From Graphilbum fragrans (lineage: Eukaryota; Ascomycota; Sordariomycetes; Ophiostomatales; Ophiostomataceae), in assembly GCA_001513895.1 (NCBI GenBank), contig LLKO01000014.1, positions 496,001-560,000 on the forward strand: DNA of 64,000 nucleotides, in the 5' to 3' direction. Each line of letters begins with the position of its first letter. Position 1 is the stretch's first letter. A program made the translations under genes and the position numbers. The notes beneath the pieces are model-generated. The model worked only from the letters and a program-made list of their open reading frames with translations, was not told the origin of the DNA and did no database searches. Shown here in pieces: positions 48,272-59,066 of this stretch.

Positions 48272-48879
48272 AGGATCTAGCGGTAGTGGTTTGAGAGTGC
48301 GAGAGTGCGAGAGTGCGAGAGTGTGAGGGTGTGATGTTAGGGGACGTAGGATTCTTTTCTTGTTTATAGCGCGCAGGAAGCTTGCCGCTGGCGGGTTGAA
48401 TGGTTTTTGTTCGGTTCACAAAAGGACTGGGAGGCGTAGACACGCCGTTTTTTCCTATCGTTTTTTCAGCCAATTGGTGCTGCTTTTGGGGGATATTGGG
48501 ATCCGAAAAGACAAGACCAAAATAGGTTCGACGCCTTTATTTTCTTGATTTGTTGTTACACATTTTGCCGTTGGATTGGGAACGGCCTGGAATCAGTACA
48601 ATATTCGCTGCAATAGCACATATTTCATTTGGCACAGTTAGCGCAGTAAAGTGACCCCACCCAGACACAGCGATCTTGAAAAGGGACAGCCTGACCTGGA
48701 GCTACCCCACGACAGAGCTTTTTTGACAATTCAAAACGGGTTGGCTACATGTGTATTCAAGGATCAGCAATACAGTCTAGCAGCCGTGATTACGAGACGC
48801 CGACGCCGACCCGCTGCGAGAAACGGGTTTTATGTAACATCTCTCTTTTTTGGCCTGTTCACCTATTTCGCTCGCCAAC
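48272..48879. other. Intergenic: apsA 3' flank and OTU promoter
   Basis: The gap between two genes on the same strand. A GAGAGTGC octamer array lies just after the apsA stop. No gene is seen in the rest. Confidence 0.5.
48293..48324. repeat. (GAGAGTGC)4 octamer tandem array
   Basis: Three exact copies and one with a final T, 22 bp after the apsA stop codon, so probably in the 3' untranslated region. Confidence 0.9.
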
Positions 48880-49938
48880 ATGGAGACAGAGTCGTTGGAA
48901 GAGATCCAGGCGCGGCATCGGCGCGAGCTGCGCGAGCTGCAGGGGCGGATTACGAACAAGAAGAAGAACGCGACGAAGAAGACGCGCAAGGGCGTGATGG
49001 ACGAGTGTGCGACGCTGGAACGGGAAACTCGCGAGCGGCACGAGGCCGAGCTGAGAGCAGCGACAGAAGCGGGCAGCGAGAAGGGCGAGAGGCACGAAGC
49101 GGAAGCCAATACCGACACTGATACCGATGCCGACACCCAAGAAAAGACAGACACGCCAAGTGCCGCAGACGCCGTGGCAGCACAGCTCGCGTCTTCGTCT
49201 TTGGCCGATGCTTCGTCTGCCTCTCCTGCTTCGCCCGCCCCCAGCCAGAGCACAACCACTCCCCTCAAGAAAAAAAACCGCCAGAAAGAGCGGCTGGCCC
49301 GCCGCGCGGCCCAGCAGCAGCAGCTCGCCGACGACGCCGCCTCCGAGGCCGCCACCATGGTCGACCACGCGGCCGTCGAGCGCGCTGCGCTGGCGCCCCT
49401 GATTGCGGGCTGCCGCCGCGTCGAGCACCCCATCCGCCCCGACGGCCACTGCCTGTTCTCGGCCGTCGCCGACCAGATGGCGCAGCTGGGGCGCGACATC
49501 CGCACGCCGCGGCGCGCGTCTGGCGTGGCTGGCGTGGCGCTGGCGGGCGACGGCGACGGCGACGGTGGCGGTGACGGCCGCAACGAGGGGTTCCGCGTCG
49601 TCCGGCACGTGGCGGCGGGCTACATGGCTGCGCACCCCGACGACTTTGCGCCGTTTCTGCTGGACGAGGCGGCCAGCGACGATCCTCTGGCGGCCCACGT
49701 GACAGCCATCCGGGACACGGCCGAATGGGGCGGCCAGCTGGAGCTGACGGCGCTGGCAAATGCGTACGGCGTCGACATTGAGTTGCTGCACGACGGGCGG
49801 CGCGAGCAGATCAAGCCGGCCGACGCGCCGGACGGCAGCAGCGACGAACGACCGACGCTGTGGCTGGTGTACTATCGGCACGGCTTCGGGCTGGGCGAGC
49901 ACTACAACTCGCTGCGGGCGAAGACGAGCGCAGCGTGA
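48880..49938 (+). CDS. otu2: OTU-family deubiquitinase, Otu2/OTUD6 type
   Basis: Single exon, 352 residues. OTU cysteine proteases cleave ubiquitin from substrates; Otu2/OTUD6 members act on ribosomal and translation-linked ubiquitin. The N-terminal basic helix (LEEIQARHRRELRELQGRITNKKKNATKKTRK) is the family's characteristic coiled-coil leader. An acidic/Ala-Ser linker follows and a second basic helix (KKKNRQKERLARRAAQQQQ). The OTU domain runs from about 180 to 348, with D188 and C191 in RPDGHCLFSAVADQ and H341 in GEHYNSL, so the catalytic triad parts are present. A Gly/Asp-rich insert (GDGDGDGGGDG, about 224-236) interrupts the domain after the first helix. The first ATG in frame is at 48880 with AACATGG context. 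It is convergent with the DUF3405 gene, 202 bp away. Confidence 0.92.
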   Translation: METESLEEIQARHRRELRELQGRITNKKKNATKKTRKGVMDECATLERETRERHEAELRAATEAGSEKGERHEAEANTDTDTDADTQEKTDTPSAADAVAAQLASSSLADASSASPASPAPSQSTTTPLKKKNRQKERLARRAAQQQQLADDAASEAATMVDHAAVERAALAPLIAGCRRVEHPIRPDGHCLFSAVADQMAQLGRDIRTPRRASGVAGVALAGDGDGDGGGDGRNEGFRVVRHVAAGYMAAHPDDFAPFLLDEAASDDPLAAHVTAIRDTAEWGGQLELTALANAYGVDIELLHDGRREQIKPADAPDGSSDERPTLWLVYYRHGFGLGEHYNSLRAKTSAA

Positions 49939-49982
49939 AACGGGACGGGATGCACACACATGCACATCAACAGACGCACCCA

Positions 49983-50000
49983 CCCACACACACACACACA
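49983..50000. repeat. (CA)n short microsatellite
   Basis: About eight CA units in the 202-bp gap between the convergent OTU and DUF3405 genes. Confidence 0.7.
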
Positions 50001-50140
50001 GATCATATATGATTATAGACCTGCTAGATTGGAGCTACAAAAGTGTATAACACAGCACACAGAGGGACACCTCGGTGCCGGATGAAGGTGAGAATGAGAT
50101 ACGAATGGAATGGCTTTGGCTTTTGCACCACACAACGCTT

Positions 50141-52514
50141 CTACCCATATGGCAGCCTCGACTCGCTGGTGTGCCCAGGCGCTGTCGGCACCACATCCTT
50201 GACGGGATGCAAGAACATGGCTGGCAGACACGGCCGTCCGTGGGCTAGTTCCCATTCCAGGCCGCCCATGCCGCCGTCTTCATACCCAACCCAGTTGTTG
50301 TACAGACGCTGTGGCGGATCCGCGCGATAGTACCACGTTGTCCCGCGAAACCGGCCTTCTCGTCCCCAACCCATGGCACTGTCGGGCCCGCCGGCCGAGC
50401 CTCCGCGCGGACCGCTGTTGAACCAGCGCGCCAGCCGTTCTGGTGGCCATGGGCGGTCCATGAACACAGGCATTGGCGCATACACGGCCTTGAGTCCGTG
50501 CAGCAGGGCCACTGTCGCCGGCGCCATTTCCGAGCCGACGTGGTTTCCGCGCAGATTCTCGACGTGCATGATATCGAGAAGCCGCCGCGACAGCCGGCTC
50601 TGCGTGACAATGGCACTGCGACGCGGCAGCGTTTCTGACGCGTGGCTCTCGTCGCTGTATGCCCACACCTGGCTGCCGAGAATCCAGCCGGTGCCCTCCG
50701 GATCGAACAGCGGCGACAGCGTCACCAAGTCTGCCTCCTCGCCAACGCCCCATTGGTACTTGTCTTTCCGCGGCGACGATACGGGCGGCGGTGGTCCGAC
50801 CGGATGGATAAAGGTCAGGTTGGGGGCTCCCCAGACGCTGCTGTTGGTAGACGCTGCTGCCCGCACGCTTTTGCGGAAGGCGGTGTCGTAGTCGCCGTGG
50901 AGTCCTGGGATGTAAAACCGCTCGTTTCTCTCCCACAGGCCTTTTCGTGGCTGCTTCCGTGCAAAGTCGCCGAGCTTGCTGAGCATATCATAGGCATGGC
51001 CTGTCACGCGCGCATCCATCTCCCAGTTCCACACAAAGGCAAACTCGCGGAACTCCTGCGTGAACATCTGCACCGACAGCCACTGCGCATTGTCGACGCT
51101 GGCTTCGTCCTGCTCCGTGAGCCGCGGATACATGTCACGCACAAAGGCGTCGTTCCAGAGCAGCGTCATAGAGCGGAATTCGGCTGGCACGGACGACGCC
51201 AGGAAGCGGTCGTACGTCTTGTCGTCCCACAGATCGGCCTCGGCCTCCTTGACATGCACAAAGAGGTATACCTGGAACTCGCCGCCCGTCCGCAGATTCA
51301 GCTCCGACACCAGCGCCCGGATGTTGTATCGGTCGTTTTCCGTGTAGTGCTTGCCGGTAAACGACCGGAGCAGAACCGCCGTCCGGGGCTCCGTGGTCTT
51401 CGTTTTGGTTTTGGTTTTGGTTTTGGTTTTGGTTTTGGTTTTGGTCTTGGCCTTGGACTTGGACTTGGACCGCTTGCCGTCAGCCTCCCGGTCTGAGACG
51501 GCATCTTTGCCACAACTCGGTGCTGCTTGTTTCCGAGCGAGCCTCCACCGTCTTGTCTTTCCCTCCTCGTCTCCGGATGCTTCATCCTGCGGCTGGCTGC
51601 CGTGGCCGTCCCCGTTGATCGGCCCATAGGCAGAGGCCAGGAATGTGTTGGGTGGTTCGGAGTCGTCAAATCGGTCCTGGTTGAGCGCAGCACAGCTGTT
51701 CTGCAGGTCGCCCCAGTCCGCCTTGTCGCGGGTTTGGGCGGGCAGATGGTAGAGGCCGAGCCGCGTATCTCTTTCGAAGCAAAGCCCTGGATCGATGCCC
51801 AGGAGGGCGTAGCTGCCAAAACTCGGCGCCGGGAAGGCCTTGGGTGTTCCGAGGAACGCCGAGATGTCGTCGGGCCACTGCGGCGTTGGTCCTGGACAAC
51901 GCACATGCTTGGCTCGCCCTGATTTGGTCCAAGACCGCGAGTTATACTCGGGATAGGGGCTGAACCGGAACGGCTTCTTCTCTGTGGCAAAGCTAGGTGT
52001 CGAAGTCCACTCTGAAATGTGGTTGCGAGTGCTGTCCGGAACGGCCGACTCATTCAAGACGAGGTTTTCAACGGTAGCTCCGTAGATAGCGCCGGCTCTG
52101 GGCATTCTGAAGTGGCATTAGAAACATACTCGAGGTCCGAGGACGAGAAATTTAAACCTACTTTGCCATACTCTCGTACTCGTGCTCAAACTCCCTGCGG
52201 ATGTCGGCGTCGCTCTTGCCATTCGTTTCAAAGCTGGCAGGCGTGTCTAGGGTCAGACCTGTTTCCTCGACATTGTCCTCGTCCTCGTCCTCATCCTCGT
52301 CGGCATCGAAAAACGACATCGGGCTGACCCGGAAAAAAGAGATCATCCTGTCCGTGTGAGATGTGGGCGCGTTTTGGAGCTCAGCAGAGAGGCGGCGGGC
52401 CGTGCTCAGAGAAAATATCAGACAATAGGCCAAGAGCAGGGCCAAAAGCCAGAAGAGGGCTTTCTTAGGCCGCAGGAGAAGGCCTCGCACGGTCGACGCG
52501 AGCATCTTTATCAT
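50141..52514 (-). CDS. DUF3405 family protein, type II membrane anchor
   Basis: Two exons, complement(50141..52106, 52162..52514), 772 residues; the 55-nt intron joins AA|A in phase 2. The N-terminus has a basic stretch (TVRGLLLRPKK) and one hydrophobic helix (about 19-37, ALFWLLALLLAYCLIFSL), typical of Golgi type II proteins. An acidic run (DADEDEDEDEDN, about 80-91) follows. A Lys/Ser then Lys/Thr repeat lies at about 320-353. The DUF3405 domain covers the C-terminal half, with TAVLLRSFTGKHYTENDRY, a FVWNWEMDARVTGHAYDML motif, ERFYIPGLHGDYD and VENLRGNHVGSEM. The family is restricted to fungi as far as I know, and its NWEMD-type motif and topology have the look of a glycosyltransferase, but no activity is established. 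The ATG at 52514 is the first in frame with a good hydrophobic anchor; ATG 52505 is an alternative. Confidence 0.85.
51403..51468. repeat. Coding TTTTGG hexamer repeat
   Basis: Seven exact TTTTGG units (51403-51444 on +) followed by four degenerate ones (TCTTGG, CCTTGG, ACTTGG twice). Read on the minus strand they encode the Lys-Thr/Lys-Ser repeat at about residues 331-353 of the DUF3405 protein. A change by one unit keeps the frame. Confidence 0.9.
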
Positions 52515-53477
52515 ATTGACGGCGGAAAGCGGACAAGCGGAAACAGCGATGGCAATGACGATGGCAATATTTCTCTGTCTCTGACTCTTCCTCTTCTTGC
52601 TGTCCAGCAAACACACGCAACACAGCCAGCCAATGTTGAATCAAAGCATCGGCACATAAGGACAGGGCGCAGAACGGAGGAGAGAGACAAGAAGAGGAAG
52701 AAGAGGAAGAGGGGGGAGAAGCAGAAGCAGAAGCAAACCTAGGAACAGGAGCAGACGGAGAAGAAAAAGAGAGCAGGCAACGTGAGAGAGAAAAATACGG
52801 AGACTCATTTCGGCAGCTGCACCAATGGCAGATCCAAAAAGGGCGGCGTTGCACGGAGAAGCAGGAACGAGCAGCAGTAGGGCTTGTGTGGCAGCAGGCA
52901 GGCGTCAGGCACAGAAACAGATAACAGATAACGGACAACAGACAACCGACAACAGGAGACAGGGCCTAGAAAGTACGAAATAGGGCACAGAGTACAGGGC
53001 ACAGAGCACAGAGCCTGTCGGCCGAGGCGTGGGACCAGATCGGGAAAGAACGATGCAGCAGCTGCCTCGTCTGCAGGTCAGCTGTTTCGGTGCTGCCGAT
53101 CGGAGACAATCCGACAAAAGCGCCGGCGTGTTTGGAGATCTGTGCACCGTGGGATCGTGATTCAGTAATATATGCATTGATGTGCTGATTATGGATTACA
53201 GCAGTCGTATGTGCTATGTATGTGCGTATTTTGAGAAGCCTCCCAACCCATGCGGCCATCCGTGCCGACCAGACCAGACAAGAGAGAAAGACAGAAGAAA
53301 GCAAATCGTACATCCACAGAGAAACCATCCAGCGTCCAAGAAGAGAACTCCGCCCTTAGGGTATAAAGTAGAAAAGGGACTGAAAAAGAAGAAAAAAGGT
53401 ATTACAAAGAAGACAAAGACAAGACGAAGCGAAGGATCGAGAAACAAGAGACGGAAGAGAAACAAAAACGTGAGTCA
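52515..53477. other. Intergenic: DUF3405 promoter and LIM-gene 3' flank
   Basis: On + the segment 52670-52800 is purine-rich (AGAAGAGGAAG-like), i.e. a CT tract upstream of the DUF3405 start. 52910-53010 carries repeated ACAGATAACAGATAACGGACAA-like units of about 8 bp. 53370-53470 is A/G-rich. No gene. Confidence 0.5.
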
Positions 53478-56082
53478 TTACATCATGCCGAGCCGGGTCA
53501 TGCGCTTTTCCATCCGGGGTCGGGGACCCATGCGGTTGCCGCTCGGCAGACCAAACGGCCGCGGCGGCAGTCCGCCCATGCCCATGCCCATGCCTGGCCC
53601 GTTGATGGGCGGTGCAGACAGGTTGGAGCCCGGCCGCGCAGGCAGACCGCCGAGGCGTGCTCCAGGGCCGGAAGGCAGACCGCGGGGTCCGGGACCGGAT
53701 CCGGGGCCGCCGAACCCCGGGCTGCCGTATCCTCCAGACATGCCTCCGCCGGGGGCGGGCGACGACGACGCCCCGCGGCCGGAGAGCCAGGTCTGCTGGA
53801 CGCGGCGCCAGGCATCGCGCTCGCAGTACACGGCGCCGGCGACCTCGAAGTAGCCGTCCTTGAGGGGCTTGGCGCAGTCGGCGCAGACGAAGCAGTCCGG
53901 GTGGAACTTGGCGTCGACCTCGTCGGCGAGGTACTGGCCCTCGATGCCGAGGCCGCAGGAGCCGCAGAGGCTGCCGTTGACCTGGTGGTAGTGCAGCTCG
54001 CAGTAGGGCTGGTCGTCGTGGACGTAAAAGGTGGCGGACGCAAACGGCGCGGAGCAGGTGGTGCACACGAAGCAGGCCTTGTGGTAGCGCCCGGTGAGGC
54101 GGCCGTCGGCGCTGGACACGGACTTGCCGGTGATGGGGTCGCCGCAGGCCTTGCAGTTGCCGCGGGACGGAGGGGGGAGTGGCGCTGACGGCGGGGACGG
54201 CTGGAAGGAGGGGGCCGAGAACGAGGGAGGCGGTGCGGCGTACGTGTCGTTGCGGCGCGAAGAAGGGGGCCGGCGGTCGGGAGACGCGCGCAGGCTGAAG
54301 CTGGAGGAGGAGGGCGTGCTCGGGTTGGAGTTGAGGTGGGCGCTGGAGCTGTAGGGGGTGGGGTTGGCGTTGGCGTTGGCGTTGGCGTTGTAGGGCTGGG
54401 AGGGATGCGCGCTGGAATGGGCGGCATTCCCGCTCCCGGATTCATCCCACATCGGCGAGCGCGAGCGCGTCGTGCTCAGCGACTGCAGGTCGTCCAGCAG
54501 ACTGTCGAAGTTGGCCTTGCCCGCCGACGGCTTGCGGCCCGAGGCGGAGGACACGGACGACAGCACCGACGGCGCGGATGCCGACGTGGAAAACGACGAC
54601 GCCGACGAGAACGACGAGGCGGCGGACGAAAACGGCGGCGCGCTCGGCCGGCCGAGGCTCGACACGGTGGACGACATGGACGCGGACGGCGAGTGGTACG
54701 GGTTGCCGATGCCGAACTCTGCGGCCAGGTTGATTCTGGGGATGTTGCTGTTGTTGGCACCGTAGCCGTCGCTGCCGTTGCTGCTCCCATCACGGCCCGA
54801 CGTCCGCGGCCGGCCACTGCGGGGCGGCGACGGCTCCATCGACGGCCGCCGGAACCGCGAGGACTCGGTGGCCGTGGTGGCCATGCGAGACGGCATGCTG
54901 CTCCCGTAGCGGAAGTTGCTGCTGGTGTCGTTGTTGTAGCCCGACGCATTCGACGGCCGGCGTCTCCGGTCCGGCCGCGGCCCCGGTGCCGACGGTGTCC
55001 GCGACGGCAGCTCGGCGCTGTCATTGAGCCGCGGAAACGTCCCAGACCGTCCAAACGACGGCGGCTGGAAGTCGTACTCGTCGTCGTCGGAGGCGTCCAT
55101 GTTGTCGAGGTCGGGCGTCCGGTTGCTGTTGCGGTCGTCGCGGGGGGCCAGATTGGTGTCCCGGCCGACGTCCCGGCTGGCGTCACGGGCCGGTTCTCGG
55201 CCTGCATCCCTCCCCAACGCGTTCCGCCCGCTGCCGGGCTTGCGGTTCAGCATGTCAAACGGCCCTGGCGCAATGCTGTTCATCCGCTGCAGCAGGCTGC
55301 TCGGGGCGGCCTTCTTGGGGCTGTTGGCGGCCGGAAACCCAGCATCGCCGTCGTCGCTGCCGCTGAAGCCGCCATAGCCGCCGGGACGCCGCTGCGGCAG
55401 CAGTCCTGCGTCGTTGTCGTAGTCGCCGGCGATCGTGGGCGCAAAGTAGTCGTCGCCAGCACGCCCGCCAGCCCCTGCTGCGCCGCTGCGCATGCCTAGA
55501 GGCGTCTTGGGCGACACGCTCTGCGAGCCGCTGGAGGTGCTGACAGGCGTGAGCTGGCCAGCACGGTAGTAGCTGCGGTCTGAGTTGTTAGGCTGTGTCC
55601 TCTGGAAGAGCAGAAGGGTAAAAAGTAGAGAACAGAGAGCAGAAAACAGAAACAGAAAACAGAAACAGAAAACAGAAACAGAAAACAGAGACAGAGAACA
55701 GAAAACGGAGATTAGAGGGAAAAGACATGCACGTACTGGCTACAGATGTGTCCAAAGAAGGCGGAAGACGGCCGCCACGGTCCTGGTCGCGGGCACTTCC
55801 AGAGCGCAGAGAATTGCTCGCGTTGCTGGACTCGTTTCCGTACGACAGAAACTGGTCAAAGTTGGACGGCGGTGGTGGCCCGGATGCTGTGTAGACTGTC
55901 AGTATTTACTCTGTGCCTCTGCCGTAGATCTTGGATGCTCTCTCCCAGCTCAGAGGCAGACAACACTTACGTTGCTCCTGGCCGCAAATGTGCTCGCCCA
56001 TCATGGAGATTTCCACCTGTCGGCCACATGACGAGCACTTGATTGTCGGCAGGAGACTTGCCGGTCGGTAGACGTCGGCCAT
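53478..56082 (-). CDS. Two-LIM-domain protein (paxillin-like)
   Basis: Three exons, complement(53478..55601, 55744..55886, 55971..56082), 792 residues. LIM proteins of this kind are cytoskeletal adaptors at sites of polarised growth or septation. Exon 1 encodes MADVYRPASLLPTIKCSSCG..ISMMGEHIC, a small C16-C19-H31-C33 zinc-knuckle-like motif. A long Ser/Pro/Asn-rich disordered region follows (about 40-560, including a short Asn-Ala repeat). LIM1 begins at C568 (CKACGDPITG...YHKACFVCTTC) and LIM2 near 630 (CGSCGLGIEG...FHPDCFVCADC...YCERDAW). The tail is Gly/Pro/Arg-rich (GGGMSGGYGSPGFGGPG). The second intron's donor is uncertain: only GTAGCC at 55743 keeps the frame with the CCAG acceptor, although a stronger GTACGT lies 8 nt further on. 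The LIM call is firm; the assignment to Pxl1-like proteins is tentative. Confidence 0.82.
54363..54390. repeat. Coding GTTGGC hexamer repeat
   Basis: Four to five GTTGGC units on +, encoding Asn-Ala-Asn-Ala in the disordered region of the LIM protein. In frame and length-neutral. Confidence 0.8.
55629..55708. repeat. Intronic AGAAAACAGAAACA repeat
   Basis: A 12-14-bp purine-rich unit (GAAAACAGAAACA on +) is repeated about five times. It fills the second intron of the LIM gene, so on the transcript it is a CU-rich tract (CUGUUUUCUGUUU) between the donor and the acceptor. Confidence 0.85.
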
Positions 56083-58288
56083 GGTGGGATGAAGCTGTCG
56101 AAGCGACACCGAAGTCGAGGCTGAAAAGTCAAGCCGCTGTGGTCACCCTCCACGGGCAGCGTCGATGGCAGACGTGTTGGCAAGCTTGGAAGAGCGCACA
56201 GCGCAGCACGATGTTGGCTTTTGTCTGTTGCGTATGTGTATTGTGTTGTGTATTGTGATTTGTGTTTTCAGGTGTGAATAGTGTGATGAATGTGTGATGA
56301 GAACCCAGTCCCAAATAGTTGAAAAGGGAAAAGATGGGGTACACGTTTGAAAGCCTGGCTAGGGGCAGAACAATACGATAAAAGAGAGAGCGCGAGAGAG
56401 AGGGGATCCGAGTGGCAGAGAACGGAACGGTCTGTGAGGCGGCCGTTGCGGTGTTGCGTTTCGTGTCTCGAAACGGGGAAAGAGGTGTAAGACGGTGTAA
56501 GCGTGAGAAGAAAGCAGTAGTCCAGTCGACGGGAGCAAAGCAACAACCGGCATGCAGCATACAGCACGCAACAAGAGCCGGCCAGGCCTGGGCAGAGAGG
56601 GGGGTACCCTCGTACCCTTGTGGAGAGGGGGGGCACGGGCACAAGAAACAAGCAGGGAGCACAGATGTTGAAGAACTAGGGGCAGCGAGCAAGGAACGAG
56701 AGCAACGGCTAGTCGCAGTTGTTGTCCATAAAAAAGAGGTATGGAGTACACTATTTTGTCGTACTCCGTGCTCCGAAGTGCCAATATGGAGAACCTGTTG
56801 ATAGCAGTGGGCCAGAAGAGAGGAATGAATCGACAGGGGGGTTGAAGGCAAGGACGTTTGCCTTTTTGACGGCCGTTTTGGGCGAGTGAGCGCGCGCGAG
56901 AGAGGCAGAGAGGCAGAGAGCAGAGAGAGAGAGTGCAGACAGAGGGATCTTGTGCTTTACGCTGAATACAACCTCAAACCATGCCTAAACCAGGTGAAGC
57001 CGGGGATGGACCAGGGGGGGAGGAGATCAGCCAGGGTGAGAAGATATTACGCCCATGTACGGAATAAGGTAGGCGGTCACTGTAATAGTACGTCGTATGC
57101 ATACGAGTCCGCGGGTACGCAGTACTTTGCCCAGCACGTATTGGCACGCTCGCAGGAATGTACTCTTTCGCGTCAGCGATGCAAGGCTCGGGATCTGAGC
57201 AGCCGGGAGGGCCAGCAAGGGCGCGCAAAAAGGGTGTGAGGCCAGAGCAATGCAGGGCGGGCCAGCGTCATGGCGATCGTGGAGACGTGGTTTCAAAGCG
57301 ACCCAGACTGTATTGGCAGACGAGGAAGAGCTTCGGAGGCAGTGGTGCAGAGAAGGACTTTAACGATGCAGAAAAGGTCTCCAAAATAGTCCCGGCTGCT
57401 TCGCTAATTAGATTTGCCAATCAGAACGGAGGACAGGGAAGTAGCACGTAGTGTAGCTGCACGTAACTACGTCGTACTCCGTATACTCGTATGTAGCTCA
57501 GAGGGTGCGAGTAGTTGTGCGAGTACTCGTAGCTCAGCACAGTCGTTGTACGAGTGCTAATATCAGCAAGCTCAGACCTTGGCCAATAGACCCGAGCAGC
57601 TACGGCGTGTCCGTAAAGATCCGTGAGAACCCAAGACCATACGACACCGTACAAGACACCAAACGGCCTGATCCCAGGACATGGAAATGAACAATTAACG
57701 CCCCAGGCAGTAGTCGCGAAATAGACGGACTAAGAGGCTCTTTTGGCCCCCTCGTCGAAAAATGCACCAACGGCGCTGTGCCCCCTTCTCTGCTCCCCTT
57801 CCGCCACCGCTTTTCGTGCTCCCTTCACCTCCAGCTCGCTAGGCTTCTTCCGGCCAGGCTCCGGCCAGATCTAGACGTGCTCAACGGATTCACCGCTACT
57901 CCAAATGAAACAGGCTGTGGAGAGAATGCCCATTCTCTTATTAGCTTATTTTATTCCTTCTTTTTTGGCCAGGCGCCGTTGCCGGCAGCCAGCTGGGGAT
58001 CCGCTCTGTTGTGGCTGACTTCCTCTTTTGTCGTGTGTGCTGGCAAGTCGTCGGATGGAGGATGCTCGTAGTACGTCGTATGGTGCCAGAGATGAGTGTG
58101 TATGTAGCTTCCTTCCACAGCACAGATTCTACGGTCCGTTTAATGGATGGCCACCTTCTCTACGACCGTACCACCCTCGACGCAAATAACCGACCCTGGC
58201 TTGCCGAAGAGCACCCCGATTCTGGCGTTCCGTGGATCTGCTCGCGGGCGCTGGCAGAAGATTGGAATCGGCGTGGAATTACGACACG

Positions 58289-58334
58289 CTCATAGTGCCT
58301 CTCATAGTGCCTCTCATAGTGCCTCTCATAGTGC
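58289..58334. repeat. 12-bp tandem repeat (CTCATAGTGCCT), 3.8 copies
   Basis: Exact head-to-tail copies start at 58289, 58301, 58313 and 58325 (the last cut after 10 bp). Intergenic. Confidence 0.95.
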
Positions 58335-59039
58335 ATAACGACGGCAAAGTGCACAAGTACAGCCAAGTCGCAGTGGCTTGCGCTGCCGCTGCACTACAGT
58401 GGCTCCAGCGCGTCTCTACAGCGGGCAGCTACGGCCAACTACGCACATAGTTGTCCTCGTTCGCCGCCAGCTACATAGTTACAGTGGCTAACTTATCTTA
58501 CAGGCCCCGCTGGCCCCGTCTAGGGACCCGTACAGAGTGCACCTGGCCAGAGCTCCGTAGTGTACGATACTCCATAGTTCGAGTAGCAAGCCAGGCATGC
58601 GCTGTGGTATTGGCTCGTATCGTCTGTGTGAATTCTGACGGCCAGCGTCTTGTGCCGCCAAAAACCCAGGCACAATTTTCCTGCTCCACTGCCAAGTCAA
58701 CTAACGACCACCTCTCCCCCTTTCTTTGCTCCTGGCTGGTCTTGGTCTGCTGGCCTGCTGGGTCTTTTCTCCTGGCCTTCTCTGGTCTCCTCCTGGCCTG
58801 TTTCTTATCGTGTTTCTATTTCCTCTTCAGCGGAGCCAACTAGTCCATCGAGTCCACAGTCCACACGGAGCATTCTTCTTCTCGATGCCATCGACGCGTC
58901 TTGCCCCATGCCTCAATTCTTACACTCTCGATTTGACTACGAGCAGCATGATTGCACTCTGCTATGGATATGACTACGAACCTATCACTGCGCGTCATCA
59001 CGCCGGCGCCAAATGAGACGGCGTGGCGGCCGGCTGACC

Positions 59040-59066
59040 AAAATGCCCAAAATGCCCAAAATGCCC
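59040..59066. repeat. 9-bp tandem repeat (AAAATGCCC), three copies
   Basis: Three exact copies of AAAATGCCC. Intergenic. Confidence 0.9.

Noticed and set aside
51403..51444. TTTTGG repeat as an internal telomere-like sequence
   Set aside because: Fungal telomeres are TTAGGG-type; this repeat is in frame inside a conserved gene and encodes Lys-Thr.
54336..55499. A long + strand frame opposite the LIM gene
   Set aside because: It is Arg/Gly/Ala-rich antisense of a disordered GC-rich coding region; the minus strand has two clear LIM domains.
57490..57560. TAGCTCAG-containing stretch as a tRNA
   Set aside because: The A-box-like piece lacks a B box (GGTTCGANNCC) at the right distance and no cloverleaf can be folded.
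58289..58334. Short regular repeats as a possible CRISPR array
   Set aside because: The units are directly adjacent with no spacers, and the genome is eukaryotic.
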